From Deinococcus psychrotolerans (GTDB lineage Bacteria > Deinococcota > Deinococci > Deinococcales > Deinococcaceae), in assembly GCF_003860465.1 (NCBI RefSeq), contig NZ_CP034183.1, positions 443,501 through 507,500 of the forward strand: a stretch of 64,000 nt of DNA, written 5' to 3'. Below, in pieces: positions 10,211 through 23,886 of this stretch. The notes under the pieces were generated by a model that ran no database searches, was not told the origin of the DNA, and saw only the letters and a list, made by a program, of their open reading frames with translations. The position numbers were made by a program, and so were the translations under genes. The stretch's first letter is position 1. Every line of letters starts with the position of its first letter.

Positions 10211-11008
10211 TTACTCAATCTTTTGCACCCGCTCCCCACCCGCGTACACATTGAAGCGCTCCCCGCGCACGAAGCCCAGCAAGCTCAGGTTCAGCGCGGC
10301 GGCGGTGTCGGCAGCGAGGCTGCTGGCCGCCCCCACCGTGACCACCACGGCCACGCCTGCCAGCGCCGCTTTCTGCACGATTTCAAAGCCTGCCCGGCTG
10401 CTGGTCACTAGAATCCGGTCGGACAGCGGCAGCTCACCGCGCAGGGCCGCCCAGCCCACCACTTTGTCGGTGGCATTGTGGCGGCCCACATCCTCGTAAG
10501 CGCACAGCAGTTCGCCTCCCGCGCTAAAAAGGCCCGCTGCATGCAGGCCGCCGGTGGCGTTAAAGCCGGTCTGAGCTGCTCGGAGGCGTTCCGGCAAGTC
10601 CAAAATCAGTTGGGGGGTCAGCGGCGGCGGGGTCCAGATGACGGGCTCAGCCCGAATGCTCAGCCGCTCCACGCTGCCCGACCCGCACACGCCGCACGCC
10701 GCCGAGGTAAAACTTGCCCGCGCCGCGCCGCGCAGCCGCCCCACGTCGCCGCGCAGGGCAATTACATTGGGGGTGTCTGGGTTGAGTTCCAGCGCGTCCA
10801 CCGCGTCCAGCAGCCCCTCGGCCCACAGCCAACCCGTCACCAACTCGCGGTCATGGCCGGGCGTCCTCATCATCAAGCTGAGGGTAAACGCCGGATCAGC
10901 GTCAACGCGCAGTTCCAGCGGCTCCTCGATGGCCAACACGTCGGTCAGGGCACTGAACTCGGCGTCTCGGTAAGCCCCAACCGGATATTGGGTGGTCTGG
11001 TTCGGCAC
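10211..11008 (-). CDS. fdhD: Formate dehydrogenase accessory sulfurtransferase FdhD
   Basis: A 265-residue protein that in the known family passes sulfur from a cysteine desulfurase to the molybdenum cofactor of formate dehydrogenase. Family motifs are visible: ALTDVLAIEEPLELRVD, LMMRTPGHDRELVTGWLWAEGLL, the catalytic CGVCGSGS (CxxC), FNATGGLHAAGLF, EDVGRHNATDKVVGWA and ILVTSSRAGFEIVQKA. The start is a GTG two bases after the stop of the DUF1641 gene, so translation is probably coupled. It is the last gene of the formate dehydrogenase operon. Confidence 0.95.
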   Translation of the reverse strand: MPNQTTQYPVGAYRDAEFSALTDVLAIEEPLELRVDADPAFTLSLMMRTPGHDRELVTGWLWAEGLLDAVDALELNPDTPNVIALRGDVGRLRGAARASFTSAACGVCGSGSVERLSIRAEPVIWTPPPLTPQLILDLPERLRAAQTGFNATGGLHAAGLFSAGGELLCAYEDVGRHNATDKVVGWAALRGELPLSDRILVTSSRAGFEIVQKAALAGVAVVVTVGAASSLAADTAAALNLSLLGFVRGERFNVYAGGERVQKIE

Positions 11009-11010
11009 AG

Positions 11011-11592
11011 TTACTTGCTGGAAACCGGCTTGCTGCGAACGGGCTTGGTCGGGCGCTTGGGCGCGTTGGGCGTCGGCTGAATCTGGTCGTGGCGGTCAAA
11101 CTCGCCCTGATTTGGCGTGTTGGTGGTGTCGCCCCGCGCTTCCCTGAGCGCTCTGCCCGCGCCCTTGAGCAGGCCGAACACTGCGCCCAGCGCTAGTTGC
11201 ACGTCTTTATCGTTCAGCAATTTGAGCAGATCGGTCAGGCCCACGCCTTTGCCCTGCGCCACGCTGCGAGCGCCTTCGTTGACCCCAGCATTGAGCACAG
11301 CGCCGAGCTGGCCCACCGCTTGCGGATCGAGCGACCCCAGCGTTTTGCCGAGTTCGGTGACGTTGCGGATGGCTTTGAGGCTGCCCTCATCGCTGAGCGT
11401 GTGAAAGATGGCGGACGTCAGGCCCTCGCCGCCGCGCACCAATTTACTCAGCACGTCCAGCACGCCCGCTTCGTGCAGTTCGCGCAGCAGCTTGAGCGAC
11501 TCGGTGCGGGCCTCGGCGCTCTCGAACTCAGCGTCGGCGTAGTGTTCTTGTGAAGTCTTGGGTTTGGGGGTGTACTGGATGTATTTGGCCAT
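11011..11592 (-). CDS. DUF1641 protein, formate dehydrogenase partner
   Basis: The 193-residue protein has a DUF1641 core (about 35-140), ELHEAGVLDVLSKLVRGGEGLTSAIF through AVFGLLKGAGRALREARGD, with basic, proline-rich ends (TPNAPKRPTKPVRSKPVSSK). In Bacillus, DUF1641 genes are the usual neighbours of cytoplasmic formate dehydrogenase-like proteins, which matches this position between the catalytic subunit and fdhD. The family may serve as a small subunit or chaperone; this is inferred from context only. A 122-base spacer with a REP-like hairpin separates it from the upstream gene. Confidence 0.88.
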   Translation of the reverse strand: MAKYIQYTPKPKTSQEHYADAEFESAEARTESLKLLRELHEAGVLDVLSKLVRGGEGLTSAIFHTLSDEGSLKAIRNVTELGKTLGSLDPQAVGQLGAVLNAGVNEGARSVAQGKGVGLTDLLKLLNDKDVQLALGAVFGLLKGAGRALREARGDTTNTPNQGEFDRHDQIQPTPNAPKRPTKPVRSKPVSSK

Positions 11593-11635
11593 TGGGAATG
11601 TACCTCAGTAGGAAAGACCTCAGTGGAAAGAGAGG

Positions 11636-11704
11636 AGGAGCGACTGCTGGCGCTCACTGCCCCCTCTGCTGCCAAGCTGGGACAGAGGGAGCGAGTGACC
11701 AGCG
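11636..11704. repeat. REP-like palindromic element A
   Basis: An imperfect hairpin with arms GCGCTCACTGCCCCCTCTG and CAGAGGGAGCGAGTGACCAGCGC around a short loop containing AAGCTGGGA. It resembles the cydA-cydB spacer element at about 19908-19965, sharing GCTCAC, CCCCCTCT, AAG(C/T)TGGGA, GTGA and CCAGCG in order. It sits inside an operon spacer. Confidence 0.5.
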
Positions 11705-11714
11705 CGAATAAGCT

Positions 11715-14903
<3,189 letters not shown>

Positions 14904-15250
14904 GTGGCTCCTCTGATCGCACTCAAGATAAACACTCTGGGTCACGCGCAAATAGAACCCGGCTGCTTTATGTGGAGCGTCCAAAGGCAAACTTCAGATG
15001 CGTCGGCGGGACGCTTTGCCTTGAGCGGAGCAGAGGAGTGGTGCAGGATGCGGACAGAGGCGGATGGGCCGTCCAAGCCGGAGTGGGAAGCTGTTCAAGG
15101 AAGCTATTTTCCTGCTGGAGCAGGGTGTTCTCACTTGTGGTCTGGCGCAGCGCCGCTTGCTTGTCTGCCTTATGGGCAGTGAGCCTCAGTCAACGCCCTG
15201 CCTCTTGTCCCGTTTCCTACCGCTCACAACGCAAGGAGGTGGCGCTTTTC
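14904..15250. other. Divergent spacer between formate dehydrogenase and cydDCAB
   Basis: About 350 bases with no credible gene. It must hold both promoters. AAAGGCAAA (about 14976-14984) and TTTGCCTT (about 15014-15021) form a widely spaced inverted repeat, a possible regulator site of low certainty. The cydD ribosome binding site AAGGAGGT lies at its right end. Open frames crossing it look like out-of-frame readings. Confidence 0.4.
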
Positions 15251-16912
15251 ATGACCACTGCTGTTTCCGCCGTTCAGTCCCAAACGCCCGCCCGCTTCGC
15301 GCCGCCGCCGACCCGCCGACTGAGCCGGGAAACAGGCGTGCGCGGCCTGCTGCTGTTCTCCACTGTGCTCAGCGTGGTGGGAGCGCTGCTGGGCGTCGGC
15401 GCGTGGCTATTGCTGGCGCGGGTGATCGGCGGCTTGGCCTTTGGTCAAACGGCTGGGCAAGCAAGTGGGCAACCGCTCGCGGCTTGGTGGCTGCCCGTCA
15501 CAGCCGGCCTACTGCTGCTGCGGGCGGGCCTGAATGCCCTGCGCGAAGCCGGAAACGCCCGCCGCTCGGCGCAGATTGTGGGCGACTTGCGCCAGCGGGC
15601 CAGCTTCAAGTTGCTGGCGCTCGGCCCCTCGGCGCTCTCCGATTTGGGTGAAGCCAGAAGCAGTGTGGGCCTGCTCGAAAGTCTGCCCAAACTCTCGGCT
15701 TATTACGCCCGCTGGCTTCCACAGGCGTCCCACTCGGCGGCGGGCCTGCTGGTGGCGGGCGCGGCGCTGTGGTGGCTCGACTGGCGCAGCGCCCTGATCG
15801 TTTCACTGACGGTGCCGCTGTGCCTTTTGTTTTTGGTGCTGGTCGGCTGGGCCGCCCAAGACGCCAGCACGCAGGCTTGGACAGCCACCACCCGGCTGGG
15901 CGCTCGGCTGTCGGGGTCGCTCAGGGCGCTGCCGACCTTGCGGGCTTTCGGCGCAGAGGCGGCGCAGGCTCAGGCGCTGGCGGGTGAAGCCGAAACCCAC
16001 CGCGCCGCCACCCTCAAGGTCTTGCGGGCCGCTTTCCTTTCCGGCTTCGTGCTGGATTTTGCCGCCACCATGAGTGTGGCCCTGATCGCCGTGACCATCG
16101 GCGTCAGACTCTTTGAAGGAGGCTGGACATTTACGCCCGCGCTGGCCGCGCTGCTGATCGTCCCCGAAGTCTTCGCCCCGCTGCGGCAACTCGGCACCGA
16201 CAGGCACGCCTCGCTGGACGCCGAAGCTCCCGCCGCCGAACTGTACGCGCTGCTGGATACGCCGGAAGTGGAGAGCGGCGCGGCGAAGGTGGACGGCCTT
16301 CCCGCTCTCACTCTGCGCGGGGTGGGCCTGAGTTTGGCCGGACGCCCAGTCCTGAGCGGCGTGAACCTGAGCCTCCCAGCCGGCGGGCGGGCCGCGCTGG
16401 TGGGGGAGAGCGGCGGCGGAAAAACCTCTTTGCTGCGCGGCCTGCACAAGGATTTGACTTTGGTGGGCAGCGTCAAAGTCAACGGCGTGGCGCTGGCCGA
16501 GCTCGACACGGCAGCTTGGCAAGCCCACTGTGCGGTGGTAAGCCAGCGGCCCCGTTTTCTGGCAGGGACGGTGTTGGAGAATTTGAATGCCAAACCCGAA
16601 CGCGTCCAAACCGTTCTCAACTTGGTCGGCCTCACCGCTTCTCCTCACACCCGCATCACCGAAGACGGCCACCCGCTCAGCGGCGGCGAACGTGCCCGCC
16701 TCGCTCTCGCCCGCGCCGCGCTGAGCGACGCCGATCTCATTTTGCTGGACGAACCCACCGCTCACCTCGACCCCCTCTCGGAGCGTGAAGTCTTGGGCCA
16801 GTTGGACGTTTTATTCGCGGGCAAAACGCTGCTGCTCGTTACCCACCGCCATGTCCCCGACGGATTCGCCGTGTACCGGGTGGCCGGCGGCAGGCTGGAG
16901 CAGCAGTCATGA
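15251..16912 (+). CDS. cydD: ABC transporter subunit CydD
   Basis: A 553-residue half-transporter. With CydC it forms the exporter needed to assemble cytochrome bd; CydDC is reported to move thiols or heme. An N-terminal transmembrane domain (about 35-310) is followed by an ATPase with Walker A GESGGGKTS, signature LSGGERARLALARA, Walker [13 protein letters not shown] and the H-loop THRHV. The ATG follows AAGGAGGT with a ten-base gap; the frame is open further upstream but without a plausible start. First gene of cydDCAB. Its stop overlaps the cydC start (ATGA). Confidence 0.93.
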   Translation: MTTAVSAVQSQTPARFAPPPTRRLSRETGVRGLLLFSTVLSVVGALLGVGAWLLLARVIGGLAFGQTAGQASGQPLAAWWLPVTAGLLLLRAGLNALREAGNARRSAQIVGDLRQRASFKLLALGPSALSDLGEARSSVGLLESLPKLSAYYARWLPQASHSAAGLLVAGAALWWLDWRSALIVSLTVPLCLLFLVLVGWAAQDASTQAWTATTRLGARLSGSLRALPTLRAFGAEAAQAQALAGEAETHRAATLKVLRAAFLSGFVLDFAATMSVALIAVTIGVRLFEGGWTFTPALAALLIVPEVFAPLRQLGTDRHASLDAEAPAAELYALLDTPEVESGAAKVDGLPALTLRGVGLSLAGRPVLSGVNLSLPAGGRAALVGESGGGKTSLLRGLHKDLTLVGSVKVNGVALAELDTAAWQAHCAVVSQRPRFLAGTVLENLNAKPERVQTVLNLVGLTASPHTRITEDGHPLSGGERARLALARAALSDADLILLDEPTAHLDPLSEREVLGQLDVLFAGKTLLLVTHRHVPDGFAVYRVAGGRLEQQS

Positions 16913-18478
16913 AACGCTACGCTTTTCCCCTCTTTCTGGCGCTGCTGGCGGCCCTCTGCGCCTTTGGCCTCACCGCGACGGGCGGCGCGTTGCTCGTTCG
17001 GGCCTCCCAGCATCCCGAAACCTTGCTGGCCCTCGGCGTGCTGACAACTGGCGTGCGGGCCTTCGGGATGGGCCGCAGCGGGCTGCGCTACGCCGAGCGG
17101 CTGCTCTCACACGGCGCGGCGCTGACGCAGGCGCAAGTGCTCCGCGCTCAGTTGTATGTCCGCCTCGCGCCGCTGGGCCGCGAACTGCCCGCCCAGCACG
17201 GTCAGGGTGCGTTCCTGCTGCGGGCCGGGGCCGACGTGGACGCCCTGACCTTTGAAACTTTGCGGGCCGATCTGCCGCTGTGGACGTATCTGGGCTTGGC
17301 AACTCTACTGACACTGGGCTTGGCACTGCTCGATCCCTTGTCGGCGCTGCTGGTGGGGCCACTCCTGTTGCTGGCCGCTTACTTCCCCGTTCGCCTGAGC
17401 CGCCAAGCTGCCCAACTGGCGGGCACCCGCGCCGAATTGGACGGCCAACATGCCGGAACCTTGCTGGCCCTCAGCAGCTTCGGCGGCGAACTGGCCCCGC
17501 AAGCAGCCCGCGCCCGCCTCGCACCCATTCAAGCCGAATTGACCGAGGTGGAAGCCCGACTGGCCGCCCTACCCGCCCGCCTGAATTTTGCCCGCGAAGG
17601 CCTGGCGGTGCTGGCGCTGACCCTACTGATTTGGCGCTTGGGCGGCTTGGTGCAAGCGGGCGACCTCGCCGCCGCGTGGCTGGCCGCCGCCGCTCTAGGC
17701 GTGGTGGCCGCTTTTGACGCTGCTGCCGTGCTCAGCGCCCTGCCCGCCGCCCGCGCAGAAGGCCTCGGCGCAGCGGAGCGCTTGGCTGAGTTGCAAGCGC
17801 TGAGGCCGAGGGTGACGCCGCCCGCGCATCCGGCCAGCCTGCCAGCGCAGTTGGCCCTCACGCTGCACGACGTAGCGCTGTTTTCCAGTGACCCGTCGCG
17901 CCTCACCCACTCCTTCCCGCACGGCTCAGCCACCGCCATCATCGGAGAAAGCGGGGCGGGCAAAACCACTTTGCTGCGTTTGCTGGCCCGCGACCTCGAC
18001 CCCGCTTCGGGTCAGATCAGCGTGGGCGGCACTCCGCTGACCCAGCTTGACCCGGCCGCGTGGCGCAGCCAGCTGAGCATCCTCGACCAAGACGCGGCGC
18101 TGATCGACGGCACTGTAGCGGCCAATTTGCGCCTCGCCTTGCCGACCGCCAGCGACGCCGAATTGCGCGAGCGGCTGGACGAACTCGGCCTCAGCCACCT
18201 GAACTTCAACGCTTGGATCGGTGAGGGCGGCGCAAAGCTCAGCGGCGGCGAGCAGCAGCGTGTGGCACTGGCCCGCGCTCTGCTGAGGCCGTCAGCCGTG
18301 CTGATTCTGGATGAGCCCACCGCACACCTCGACCCCGTTTCTGAAAACTTGGCGGTCGCGGCTATTCAGCGCCGCCGAGCCGGGCGCACCCTGATTTTTG
18401 CCACCCACCACACCGCGCCGCTTTCCCTTGCCGACACCCTTTGCCGCCTGCATCAAGGAACCCTCACGGAGCTGCCAC

Positions 18479-18489
<11 letters not shown>
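16909..18489 (+). CDS. cydC: ABC transporter subunit CydC
   Basis: A 526-residue partner of CydD. Transmembrane segments cover about residues 5-270, including [15 protein letters not shown]. The ATPase domain carries GESGAGKTT (Walker A), [16 protein letters not shown] (signature) and [13 protein letters not shown] (Walker B), with ATHHT as the H-loop. The start overlaps the cydD stop by four bases and the end overlaps cydA by eleven, so the three genes are translationally coupled. The short linker and Ala/Leu-rich transmembrane region are typical for Deinococcus. Confidence 0.93.
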
Positions 18490-19897
<1,408 letters not shown>

Positions 19898-19905
19898 GGG
19901 ATTCG

Positions 19906-19970
19906 CACTGCTCACCACCCCCTCTCTCGCTGCGAGAAGTTGGGAGAAGTGAGCGCCAGCGGTTGCCTTT
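19906..19970. repeat. REP-like palindromic element B (cydA-cydB spacer)
   Basis: GCTCAC-CA-CCCCCTCTC and GGGAG-AA-GTGAGC form a hairpin around CGCTGCGAG. It shares a run of short blocks with the element in the formate dehydrogenase spacer (11636-11704). It could stabilise the upstream cydDCA message or cause partial termination before cydB (inference). Confidence 0.5.
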
Positions 19971-20003
19971 CCACCTTCCCACACACTCTGGAGGACTCCC
20001 CCA

Positions 20004-21050
20004 ATGGACTACGCCGCACTTTGGTTTTGGATCGTCACGGCCTGCTTTGCCATTTACTTTTTCCTTGAAGGCTTCGACTTCGGCGTGGATTTGCTGCGCC
20101 CCTTTCTGGCCCGCAACGAGCGCGAACGCAAGGCGCTGATCAACACCATCGGCCCGTTTTGGGACGGCAACGAAGTCTGGGTCATTTTGGCGGCGGGCGC
20201 GATTTTTGCCACCTTCCCGCTGTGGTACGGCGCACTCCTGACCGGCCTCTATCCACTTTTCACCCTGATTTTGCTGGCCCTGATCGGACGCGGAGTGGCT
20301 TTCGAGTTCCGGGCGCAGGTGGATCACCGCCACTGGCGCGTCTTCTGGGACGTGACCAGTTTTATCGGCAGTTTTATTCCGGCGTTTGCCTGGGGGCTGA
20401 TCATGGCGGCGCTGGTGCAGGGCCTTCCAATCGGTCAGGCGGGCGTTTATCAAGGCACGCTGACCAGTTACATCACCCCCTTTACCCTGTTCGGCGGCCT
20501 GACCACCACGCTGCTGTTTATGCTGCATGGGGCAACCTTTTTGCTGCTGCGCCTGGACACCCAGAGCGGACTTCACGCCCGCGCCCGCTCGGCGGCACTG
20601 TTCTGGGGCGCATTTGCCACCGTCGCGGTGCTGGGCTTTGTCTACCTCGGCTACGTGCGCGAGGAACTGTTCAGAAGCTTTGGCCTCAGCAACTGGGTCT
20701 TGCCTGCGCTGGCGGCGCTGACCTTGGCCGGTATCTGGCTTTCTCTGCGCCTCAAGCGCGATGGACTGAGCTTTGCCATGAGCAGCCTCACCATCGTCTT
20801 TTCGGTGGTCACAGTTTTTCTGGGTTTGTTTCCCAAAGTCTTGCCGTCTACTCTCGGCGCGGCCTACGATCTGACCATCCGCAACGCCGCCAGCCAGCCG
20901 TACACGCTGTACCTGATGACCATCGTGGGCGGAATTTTCTTGCCGCTGATTATCGGCTACCAAGCTTGGAATTATTACGTGTTCCGTCACCGCATCGCAG
21001 TGGACGAGCCGAAGATCAACCAAGAAATCATCTCGCACGGCACAGATTGA
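20004..21050 (+). CDS. cydB: Cytochrome bd ubiquinol oxidase subunit II
   Basis: A 348-residue membrane protein completing cytochrome bd with CydA. Diagnostic stretches are the N-terminal [51 protein letters not shown] and [21 protein letters not shown]. About eight membrane segments follow. The start is supported by GGAGG a dozen bases before the ATG. Together with cydD, cydC and cydA this is a complete bd oxidase operon, giving high oxygen affinity respiration without proton pumping. Confidence 0.95.
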   Translation: MDYAALWFWIVTACFAIYFFLEGFDFGVDLLRPFLARNERERKALINTIGPFWDGNEVWVILAAGAIFATFPLWYGALLTGLYPLFTLILLALIGRGVAFEFRAQVDHRHWRVFWDVTSFIGSFIPAFAWGLIMAALVQGLPIGQAGVYQGTLTSYITPFTLFGGLTTTLLFMLHGATFLLLRLDTQSGLHARARSAALFWGAFATVAVLGFVYLGYVREELFRSFGLSNWVLPALAALTLAGIWLSLRLKRDGLSFAMSSLTIVFSVVTVFLGLFPKVLPSTLGAAYDLTIRNAASQPYTLYLMTIVGGIFLPLIIGYQAWNYYVFRHRIAVDEPKINQEIISHGTD

Positions 21051-21106
21051 GCCGTCTTTGACTTGTCTTCATCCGGGCGCTGGGGCTGGGGGTGTACGTT
21101 GCTCTC

Positions 21107-21994
21107 ATGAAACCCAATCCCAGCGCCCTTTACATCCTGCCGTTTGACCACCGGGGTTCGTTCGAGCAGGGCCTGTTCGGCTTAGAGCCGCCCTTGAGTG
21201 CCGAGCAGACCGCTCAGATCAAAGCCGCCAAGCAAGTGGTCTACGAGGGCTTTTTGGAAGCGAACGAGGCCCTAGACAAAGGCGGCATTCTGGTCGACGA
21301 GCAGTTCGGCGCGGAAATTTTGCAAGACGCCCAGCGGCGCGGCATCCTGACCGCCTGCCCAGTCGAAAAGAGCGGCCAAGACGAGTTCGACTTCGAATAT
21401 GGAGATGACTATGAGGCCCATATCGAGGCGATGAATCCGGCGTATGTCAAAGTTCTGGTGCGCTACAACCCCACCGGGGACGCCGAATCCAACGCCCGCC
21501 AGCGGGAGAAATTGGCACGACTGTCAGCGTATTCGCAGCAGACCCAGCGCCCGCTGATGTTTGAACTGCTCGTCCCCGCCACCGACAGGCAAAAAGCTGC
21601 TGATTACGATACCCAAGCTCGCCCCGAGTTGATGGTGCGGGCCATTCACGAGCTGCAAGACGCGGGCATAGAACCGCAACTATGGAAAGTGGAGGGCGTC
21701 GGCAGCCACCAAAACGCTGAAGCGCTGGTGCAAGCCGCTCGGCGCGGCGGACGCGGCAACGTAGACCTGATTATCTTGGGGCGCGGCGCGGACGACCAGC
21801 AGGTCAAGGCGTGGCTGGAAACGGCGGCGACCACTGCCGGTTTCACCGGTTTCGCGGTGGGCCGCACGACGTTTTGGGACGCCCTCAAGGCTTATCTGGC
21901 AAAGGAAATCAGCCGTGAAGCCGCCGTCAGCCAGATTGCCCGCAACTATTCCGGCTGGGTGCAGGTGTTCGAGGCATCGCGGAAGAAGGCCTAG
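21107..21994 (+). CDS. DUF2090 aldolase-like protein (IolC C-terminal type)
   Basis: A 295-residue protein that begins MKPNPSALYILPFDHRGSFEQGLFG, the hallmark of the DUF2090 domain found as the C-terminal half of some IolC proteins and linked there to 2-deoxy-5-keto-gluconate-6-phosphate aldolase. Other matching blocks are ILVDEQFGAEILQDA, KSGQDEFDFEYG, VKVLVRYNPTGD, PLMFELLVPAT, LWKVEGVG and IILGRGADD...FAVGRTTFWDAL. There is no inositol gene nearby, so the substrate is uncertain. The ATG at 21107 is preferred over an upstream GTG because TACGTT ends six bases before it. Confidence 0.82.
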   Translation: MKPNPSALYILPFDHRGSFEQGLFGLEPPLSAEQTAQIKAAKQVVYEGFLEANEALDKGGILVDEQFGAEILQDAQRRGILTACPVEKSGQDEFDFEYGDDYEAHIEAMNPAYVKVLVRYNPTGDAESNARQREKLARLSAYSQQTQRPLMFELLVPATDRQKAADYDTQARPELMVRAIHELQDAGIEPQLWKVEGVGSHQNAEALVQAARRGGRGNVDLIILGRGADDQQVKAWLETAATTAGFTGFAVGRTTFWDALKAYLAKEISREAAVSQIARNYSGWVQVFEASRKKA

Positions 21995-22020
21995 CACTTT
22001 TCCCGCGCTCGGCAACCCAT

Positions 22021-22797
22021 CTAAGACACTTCTTCCAACTCCTCGCGCAGGTGCCGCACCTCGATGTCCGCGAACGGCTCAGCTTGCTGCACGCTGAACG
22101 TCCCGTCTTTGACGCCTTCCAGCAGCGCCGAAAAATAGGTGGCCCGCTCGCCCCAGTCGTTCACCGACACGCTGAAAAAAGTAAACGTTCGCAGCCGCGT
22201 GCCGAACGCGCTGAGTGCCCGCAGCGCTCCGGCCAGGGTCAGGCGTTCGCGGGAAAGCAGCGGCACCTGCACTTCGCGCACCGTGCTTTGGGCGGCCTTG
22301 ACCAATTTGGCCAGCCCCGCGCTGCCCGCCGCTGGTCGCGCCCTGCGGGCCAACTGAAGATCGAGAGGACGCGCCGCGATCAGCCCCGCCCGCTCTGAGC
22401 GCCGCTGACTCAAAAATGACACCAGAGCGTCCAGCTCGGCCAAAGCCTCCACGCTTTCCAACACCTCTTCCAACTCGTCCCACTCGCCCGCGTCGTCTGC
22501 CGCCAGCGCTTCTGGTTTCGGCAGCAGCAAACGGGCCTTGAGGGCAATCACCCCCGCCAGCAGCGGCAGCGTTTCGGCGTGTTCTTCAGGCCTCAGTTGG
22601 TGGGCGGCTGCCCGCGCCAGCACTTCGCGGGTCAGCAGCAGCAGCGGCACCTCGCCCGGTTCCAGCCGCTCCGAGCGCAACTCGGCGGCCAACTCGCCCA
22701 GTGTGCCGGAGAAGTTGAGAAAGGTGAACAGGAAGGGATTGACCGCCGCGAGAGAAGTCAATGATGACGGCTCAACGGTGTTTTTGGCACGCGCCAT
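22021..22797 (-). CDS. scpA: Segregation and condensation protein A
   Basis: A 258-residue kleisin. In bacteria ScpA binds SMC and ScpB to make the chromosome-condensing complex. Supporting features are the N-terminal FTFLNFSGTLGELAAELRSERLEPGEVPLLLL, the helix ETLPLLAGVIALKARLLLPKPE, the acidic linker DDAGEWDELEEVLESVEALAELDALV and a C-terminal winged-helix-like end (VSVNDWGERATYFSALLEGVKDGTFSVQQAEPFADIEVRH). The family is weakly conserved and this member is divergent, so the call rests on overall pattern. It follows trpS after 13 bases and is probably co-transcribed. Confidence 0.8.
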   Translation of the reverse strand: MARAKNTVEPSSLTSLAAVNPFLFTFLNFSGTLGELAAELRSERLEPGEVPLLLLTREVLARAAAHQLRPEEHAETLPLLAGVIALKARLLLPKPEALAADDAGEWDELEEVLESVEALAELDALVSFLSQRRSERAGLIAARPLDLQLARRARPAAGSAGLAKLVKAAQSTVREVQVPLLSRERLTLAGALRALSAFGTRLRTFTFFSVSVNDWGERATYFSALLEGVKDGTFSVQQAEPFADIEVRHLREELEEVS

Positions 22798-22810
22798 CAA
22801 CTGCTTGCGC

Positions 22811-23809
22811 TCACAGCTTCAAAAACCCCATCTTTTCCCGCACTTCTTCCATCACCGGCTGGGCGATAGCGCGGGCCTGATCGGCTCCGTGGGCCAGCGC
22901 GTCGTAAACCTGCTGTGGGCGTTGCTGCAACTCGGCGGCCCTAGCCTGAATCGGCGTCAGGGTGCGCTCAATGCCGGTCAGCAGGGCTTTCTTGCAATCG
23001 ATGCAGCCGATTCCGGCGCGGCGGCACTCCACGTCCACCATCTGGATGGTCGGCAGGTCGCTGAAGAGCTTGTGGTAATCAAAAATGAGGCAGATGTCGG
23101 GGTTGCCCGGATCAGTGCGGCGCACGCGGGCGGGGTCGGTGGGGGCCACCCGCAGTTTTTGCCAGATGCTGCCGAAGTCCTCCAAGATGCCGATGGTGCT
23201 GCCCGGCCCCTTGCTTTTGCCCATCTTGCCGTTGCCGTCCACGCCGGGCACCCGCAGGGCTTCTTGGGTCAGCACCGCCCTCGGCTCAGGAAACGTCTCG
23301 CCAAAGGTGTGGTTAAATCTCCGGGCAATTTCGCGGGTTAGCTCGATATGCTGAAGCTGATCTTCACCGACGGGCACAGTGTCGGCTTTGTACAAGAGGA
23401 TGTCGGCGGCCATCAGCACCGGGTACATCAGCAGCCCCGCCGGAACGCTCTCCAGCTTGCCGGCTTTGTCTTTGTACTGGGTCATGCGCTCCAACTCGCC
23501 CACCGGAGTCTGCACCGTAAAGAGCCAGCTCAGCTCCGAATGCTCGCGGACATGCGACTGCACGAAGAAAATAACTTTTTCGGGGTCGAGCCCTACCGCC
23601 ATATTCGCCAGCGCCATTTCGTAGGTCAGGCGGGCCAAGGTGCTTTTGTCGTAGGCCAGAGGATTGGTCGGCGCGTGCAAATCCACGATGCAGTAAATGG
23701 CGTTTTTGCCGTATTGCTCGCCCAATTTGACGTAATTGAACATTGCTCCAAACAGGTTGCCGATGTGCGGCTCGCCGGTGGGCTGGATTCCTGAAAAGAC
23801 CGTAGACAT
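22811..23809 (-). CDS. trpS: Tryptophanyl-tRNA synthetase with cysteine cluster
   Basis: A 332-residue class I synthetase that charges tRNA-Trp. The HIGH-like motif is TGEPHIGN near residue 11 and the KMSKS-like motif is KMGKSKG. The start at MSTVFSGIQPTGEP is chosen because TACACT ends seven bases upstream (leaderless); the longer frame lacks support. C240, C262, C269 and C272 give the spacing C-x21-C-x6-C-x2-C, close to the [4Fe-4S] cysteine set of the Thermotoga TrpRS. It is divergent from nspC and followed by scpA. Confidence 0.95.
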   Translation of the reverse strand: MSTVFSGIQPTGEPHIGNLFGAMFNYVKLGEQYGKNAIYCIVDLHAPTNPLAYDKSTLARLTYEMALANMAVGLDPEKVIFFVQSHVREHSELSWLFTVQTPVGELERMTQYKDKAGKLESVPAGLLMYPVLMAADILLYKADTVPVGEDQLQHIELTREIARRFNHTFGETFPEPRAVLTQEALRVPGVDGNGKMGKSKGPGSTIGILEDFGSIWQKLRVAPTDPARVRRTDPGNPDICLIFDYHKLFSDLPTIQMVDVECRRAGIGCIDCKKALLTGIERTLTPIQARAAELQQRPQQVYDALAHGADQARAIAQPVMEEVREKMGFLKL

Positions 23810-23886
23810 GGGGGGAAGTGTAGTGCAAAACGCCCACGTTGGAATCGGCACAAAAGCCCACTCACCGATCTTGTACCCTAAGCCTT

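Noticed and set aside
15064..15651. ORF overlapping the cydD start in another frame
   Set aside because: No family motif; cydD has a strong binding site and the correct domains.
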